Source: Methylobacterium iners
GTDB lineage: Bacteria; Pseudomonadota; Alphaproteobacteria; Rhizobiales; Beijerinckiaceae
Length of the DNA stretch: 64,000 nucleotides
Assembly: GCF_022179305.1 (NCBI RefSeq)
Contig: NZ_BPQP01000072.1
Span: forward strand, 1 to 64,000
Reading direction: 5' to 3'
A program made the position numbers and the translations under genes. The notes beneath the pieces were generated by a model, which ran no database searches, was not told the DNA's origin, and was given only the letters and a program-made list of their open reading frames with translations. Position 1 is the first letter of the stretch. Each line of letters starts with the position of its first letter. Below, piece by piece: positions 59,268 through 64,000 of the stretch.

Positions 59268-61565
59268 ATGAGCCAGCCGCCCGCACCCACCACGACCGGC
59301 GACGGGCCCGCGCTCGACGCCGAGGCCGCGGACATGCAGGCGCTGGGCGAGAGCGCGATGCTGCTGCGCCTCGCCGTCGAGGCCACGGGCGTCGGAATCT
59401 ACGATTACGATCTGACCCGCGACGTCCTGCGCTGGGATGCGCGGACGCGGGCGATGTTCGGCGTCGACCGTGACGGCGCCGTCACCTACGCGGGCACCTT
59501 CCTTCCCGGCCTGCATCCTGAGGACCGGTCGCGGGTGGACGCGACCCTCCAGGCGGCCATCGACCCGCTCGGGTCCGGCGTGTTCGACAGCGAGTACCGG
59601 GTGATCAGCCCGGACGGAATCATGCGCTGGCTCGCCGCGCGGGGCCAACTCGTGGTGTCGGAGGGCCGGGCGACGCGCATCGTCGGCACCGTCCGCGACA
59701 TCACCGAGCGCAAGGGGATCGAGATCGCGCTCCTCGCGACGAAGGAGCGCTACCGCCTGGTCACGCGGGCGACGAACGACGCGATCTGGGACTGGGACCT
59801 CGTCGCGGACAGCGTCCTGTGGAACGAGGCGCTCTGCACCGCCTATGGCTGGGAGCCCGCGCAGGTCGAGCCGACCGGCGCCTGGTGGCTGGCGCGGATC
59901 CATCCCAACGACCGGGCGATGGTCGAGACCGACATCCGTGCCGTCATCGACGGGAGCGCGGAGGATTGGAGCCACGAATACCGCTTCCGGCGCGCCGACG
60001 GACGCTACGCCGAGGTGCTCGATCGCGGCTTCATGGTGCGGAGGGCCGACGGAGCACCCCTGCGGATGATCGGCGCGATGCTCGATATCACTGAGCGAAG
60101 CCAAGCCGAGGCGCAATTCCGGGCGGTGTTCGAGGGCGCCAATGTCGGCATCGTGCAGTTCGATCCGCTGAGCGTCACGGTGCTGCGGGTCAATGCCAAG
60201 CTCCGCGCGATCTGGGGCGCGGAGGAGGCGGACATCGTCGGCCATTCCCTGGCCCGCTGGACGCCGCCGGAGGACGCGGCCGAACGCGACGCCCTGCACC
60301 GGCGCCTCGCCACCGGCGAGACCATCCAGGAGCGTTTCGAGAAGCGCTACCGCCGCAAGGACGGCCGGATCATCTGGGCGCGGGTGAACCTCGTCTCGCA
60401 GCGGCTCGGCGAGACGACCTACGCCACCGCGATGATCGAGGACATCACCGAGGAGAAGCTCGAGGATTCCCGGCGCGACGCCCTGATCGCATTGAGCGAC
60501 CGCCTGCGCGACCTGCAGACGAGCGGCGAGGTCGTGACCGCGACGGCCGAGATCCTGGGCCGCACCCTTGCCGTGGCGCGGGCGGGCTACGCCATCGTCG
60601 ACCTCGCCAAGGGCGTGTTCACGGTCGCGCAGGACTGGACCGACCACCGGATCGCAAGCCTTGCCGACATCCATCCGCTCTCGATCTTCCGGGCGACGGT
60701 GGAGCGGTTGCGGAGCGGGGAGACCCTCGTCGTCCCGGACATCGCCGCCACGCCCGCGCTCGCCGAGGACGCGGTCGCCTATGCGCAGATCCGGACGCGG
60801 GCGCAGATCGAGGTGCCGCTGCTCCAGCGCGGCCGCCTCGTCGGCGTGCTCTACGCCCAGGAGCGGGAACCCCGCGCCTGGACTTCGGGAGAGATCGCCT
60901 TCGCCCGCGAGGTAGCCGAGCGCGCCTTCGGCGGCCTCACCCGGATCGCGGCGGACGAGCAGCAGCGCATCCTCAACCGCGAGCTCAGCCACCGCCTGAA
61001 GAACACGCTCTCGATGGTGCAGGCCATCGCCTCGCAGAGCCTTCGCAACGTCACCGACATCGACGCCGCAAAGGAAGCCCTGGCCGCCCGGTTGATCGCG
61101 CTCGGCAAGGCGCACGACATCCTGCTGACGGGCGAGACCGAGAGCGCCGAGATGGCGGAGGTGATCGAGGGCGCGCTCTCGCTCCACGACGATCAGCAGC
61201 CCGGCCGCTTCCGGATCGAGGGCCCGCCGATCACGATCGGCTCGAAGGCGGCGCTCTCCCTGTCGCTGATGATTCACGAACTCGCGACCAACGCGGCGAA
61301 GTACGGTGCGCTCTCCGTTCCCGAGGGCTCCATCGCGATCACTTGGACGATCGATGCCGGCCCCGAGGAGCCGAACGTGCACCTGACCTGGGTCGAGCAG
61401 AACGGGCCGAGCGTCCCGGTTCCCGAACGGAAGGGCTTCGGATCCCGCCTGATCGAACGGGGCCTCGCCGGGGCGGTCGGCGGCGCGGTCGACCTCAGCT
61501 TCGAGCCCGAGGGCGTCGTCTGCCGCGTCGACGCTCCGCTGGCCGGTTTCGCGATGGACGGATAG
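59268..61565 (+). CDS. Multi-PAS, GAF-containing sensor histidine kinase (HisKA_2/HWE type)
   Basis: A 765-residue soluble kinase. Three PAS/PAC units span about 30-395 (VEATGVGIYDYDLTRDVLRW; ATNDAIWDWDLVADSVLWNE; FEGANVGIVQFDPLSVTVLR, each ended by a DITER/DITE PAC). A GAF domain spans about 415-555. The phospho-acceptor region NRELSHRLKNTLSMVQAIAS (His near 574) belongs to the HisKA_2/HWE group, and a C-terminal ATPase has LSLMIHELATNAAKYGALSV. No membrane segment and no LOV Cys motif were seen, so the signal is unknown. The receiver gene that follows is its probable partner. Confidence 0.93.
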   Translation: MSQPPAPTTTGDGPALDAEAADMQALGESAMLLRLAVEATGVGIYDYDLTRDVLRWDARTRAMFGVDRDGAVTYAGTFLPGLHPEDRSRVDATLQAAIDPLGSGVFDSEYRVISPDGIMRWLAARGQLVVSEGRATRIVGTVRDITERKGIEIALLATKERYRLVTRATNDAIWDWDLVADSVLWNEALCTAYGWEPAQVEPTGAWWLARIHPNDRAMVETDIRAVIDGSAEDWSHEYRFRRADGRYAEVLDRGFMVRRADGAPLRMIGAMLDITERSQAEAQFRAVFEGANVGIVQFDPLSVTVLRVNAKLRAIWGAEEADIVGHSLARWTPPEDAAERDALHRRLATGETIQERFEKRYRRKDGRIIWARVNLVSQRLGETTYATAMIEDITEEKLEDSRRDALIALSDRLRDLQTSGEVVTATAEILGRTLAVARAGYAIVDLAKGVFTVAQDWTDHRIASLADIHPLSIFRATVERLRSGETLVVPDIAATPALAEDAVAYAQIRTRAQIEVPLLQRGRLVGVLYAQEREPRAWTSGEIAFAREVAERAFGGLTRIAADEQQRILNRELSHRLKNTLSMVQAIASQSLRNVTDIDAAKEALAARLIALGKAHDILLTGETESAEMAEVIEGALSLHDDQQPGRFRIEGPPITIGSKAALSLSLMIHELATNAAKYGALSVPEGSIAITWTIDAGPEEPNVHLTWVEQNGPSVPVPERKGFGSRLIERGLAGAVGGAVDLSFEPEGVVCRVDAPLAGFAMDG

Positions 61566-61612
61566 CCGAAAACCGCGTGAAACGATCCGCGGGCTCGACG
61601 CTTAAGGCATGG

Positions 61613-62017
61613 ATGGATCAACCCGCCGCGACAGCCCGTCCCCTCGCCCTCGTCGTCGAGGACGAGACCGTGATCCGAATGGAGACGGCCGACCTCCTCG
61701 CCGATGCGGGTTTCGAGGTCCTCGAGGCGTGGAACGTGGTGACCGCGCTACGTCAGTTCGAGCGCCGCTCCGGCATCGATCTCCTCGTCACCGACGTGCA
61801 GATGCCCGGCGGCCGCGACGGGTTCGCCCTGGCCCGCGAGGTGGCCGCGCGCTGGCCGGGGGTGGCGATCGTGGTGATTTCCGGCGTCTCGGCTCCGGGC
61901 CTCCGCGACCTGCCCTCCGAGGCCCGCTTCATCCCCAAGCCCTTCAGCGCCCGCGTGGTGCTCGAGACGGTTCAGGAGATGACGCGGGACGCCGGCGGGG
62001 CGCCCCAGATCGCCTGA
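61613..62017 (+). CDS. Single-domain response regulator
   Basis: A 134-residue receiver protein: LALVVEDETVIRMETADLLA with the acidic pair, then IDLLVTDVQMPGGRDGFALA with the phospho-Asp, then VVISGVSAPG and FIPKPFSARVVLETVQEM with the conserved Lys. It has no output domain. It lies 47 bases after the HWE-type kinase, the usual arrangement for a phosphorelay or for control by protein contact. Confidence 0.93.
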   Translation: MDQPAATARPLALVVEDETVIRMETADLLADAGFEVLEAWNVVTALRQFERRSGIDLLVTDVQMPGGRDGFALAREVAARWPGVAIVVISGVSAPGLRDLPSEARFIPKPFSARVVLETVQEMTRDAGGAPQIA

Positions 62018-62050
62018 GGAGGCTCGGAGGCCGTCCTGCGCTCGTCCGCC

Positions 62051-64000
<1,950 letters not shown>

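Noticed and set aside
59256-61382. Minus-strand open frame of 708 codons opposite the sensor kinase
   Set aside because: Antisense shadow; the plus-strand kinase has clear PAS, GAF, HisKA_2 and ATPase motifs.

Overview
The window reads as a high-GC alphaproteobacterial chromosome, most likely Methylobacterium or Methylorubrum. Supporting points are a lanmodulin-type four-EF-hand protein, a MucR-family regulator, DUF6894, aerobic cobalamin synthesis (cobF), an HWE/HisKA_2-type sensor kinase, and the metG-tatD-MBL and tmk-holB gene orders. Species level cannot be fixed from sequence reading alone.

Positions 1 to about 20,770 form an accessory region. It holds about 35 mostly small genes on both strands, few of them recognisable, with somewhat lower GC and loose packing. 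Recognisable items are a DUF6894 protein, a ribbon-helix-helix protein, a MucR-like regulator that lacks most of its zinc ligands, a histidine-phosphatase-fold protein, a PilZ protein, an isolated phage tail tape-measure protein with a lysozyme-like (SLT) domain, a short echo of its C-terminus 2 kb away, and several decayed genes. A tRNA-Cys-like gene with non-standard arm lengths lies at 3.3 kb. A tightly coupled three-gene operon (15,771-17,826; a TIGR04255-like protein plus two unknowns) is the best candidate for an undescribed system. The region ends at the 3' end of a tRNA-Met gene beside a cluster of decamer repeats, as expected for an integrated island. No integrase is inside the window.

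From 20.8 kb on the sequence is compact core-like chromosome. It begins with trpB (no trpA beside it), DUF1328, an SDR oxidoreductase, an exported repeat protein and an ECF sigma/anti-sigma pair. Small genes, a GNAT acetyltransferase and an Ldh-family dehydrogenase follow. Next are a lanmodulin homologue divergent from a heavy-metal RND efflux operon with an SGNH hydrolase, and a GT2-GtrA glycosyltransferase with a membrane protein. A long minus-strand block (38-46 kb) then runs through an MBL hydrolase, tatD, metG, holB, tmk, a D-alanyl-D-alanine carboxypeptidase and rlpA. It is followed by a parA/RHH pair, a PAS gene broken by a stop codon, a COG3904 protein and cobF.

A second metal-efflux operon (50.5-55.9 kb) has a His/Cys-rich exported protein and a CzcB-like adaptor with two HEGHDH motifs. 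Its RND pump gene is broken by two frame changes, so the operon is probably no longer functional. The window closes with a deformylase-like protein lacking two of the three metal ligands, small secreted proteins, a Crp/Fnr regulator preceded by two perfect palindromes, a multi-PAS sensor kinase with its receiver protein, and the 3' part of gyrB.
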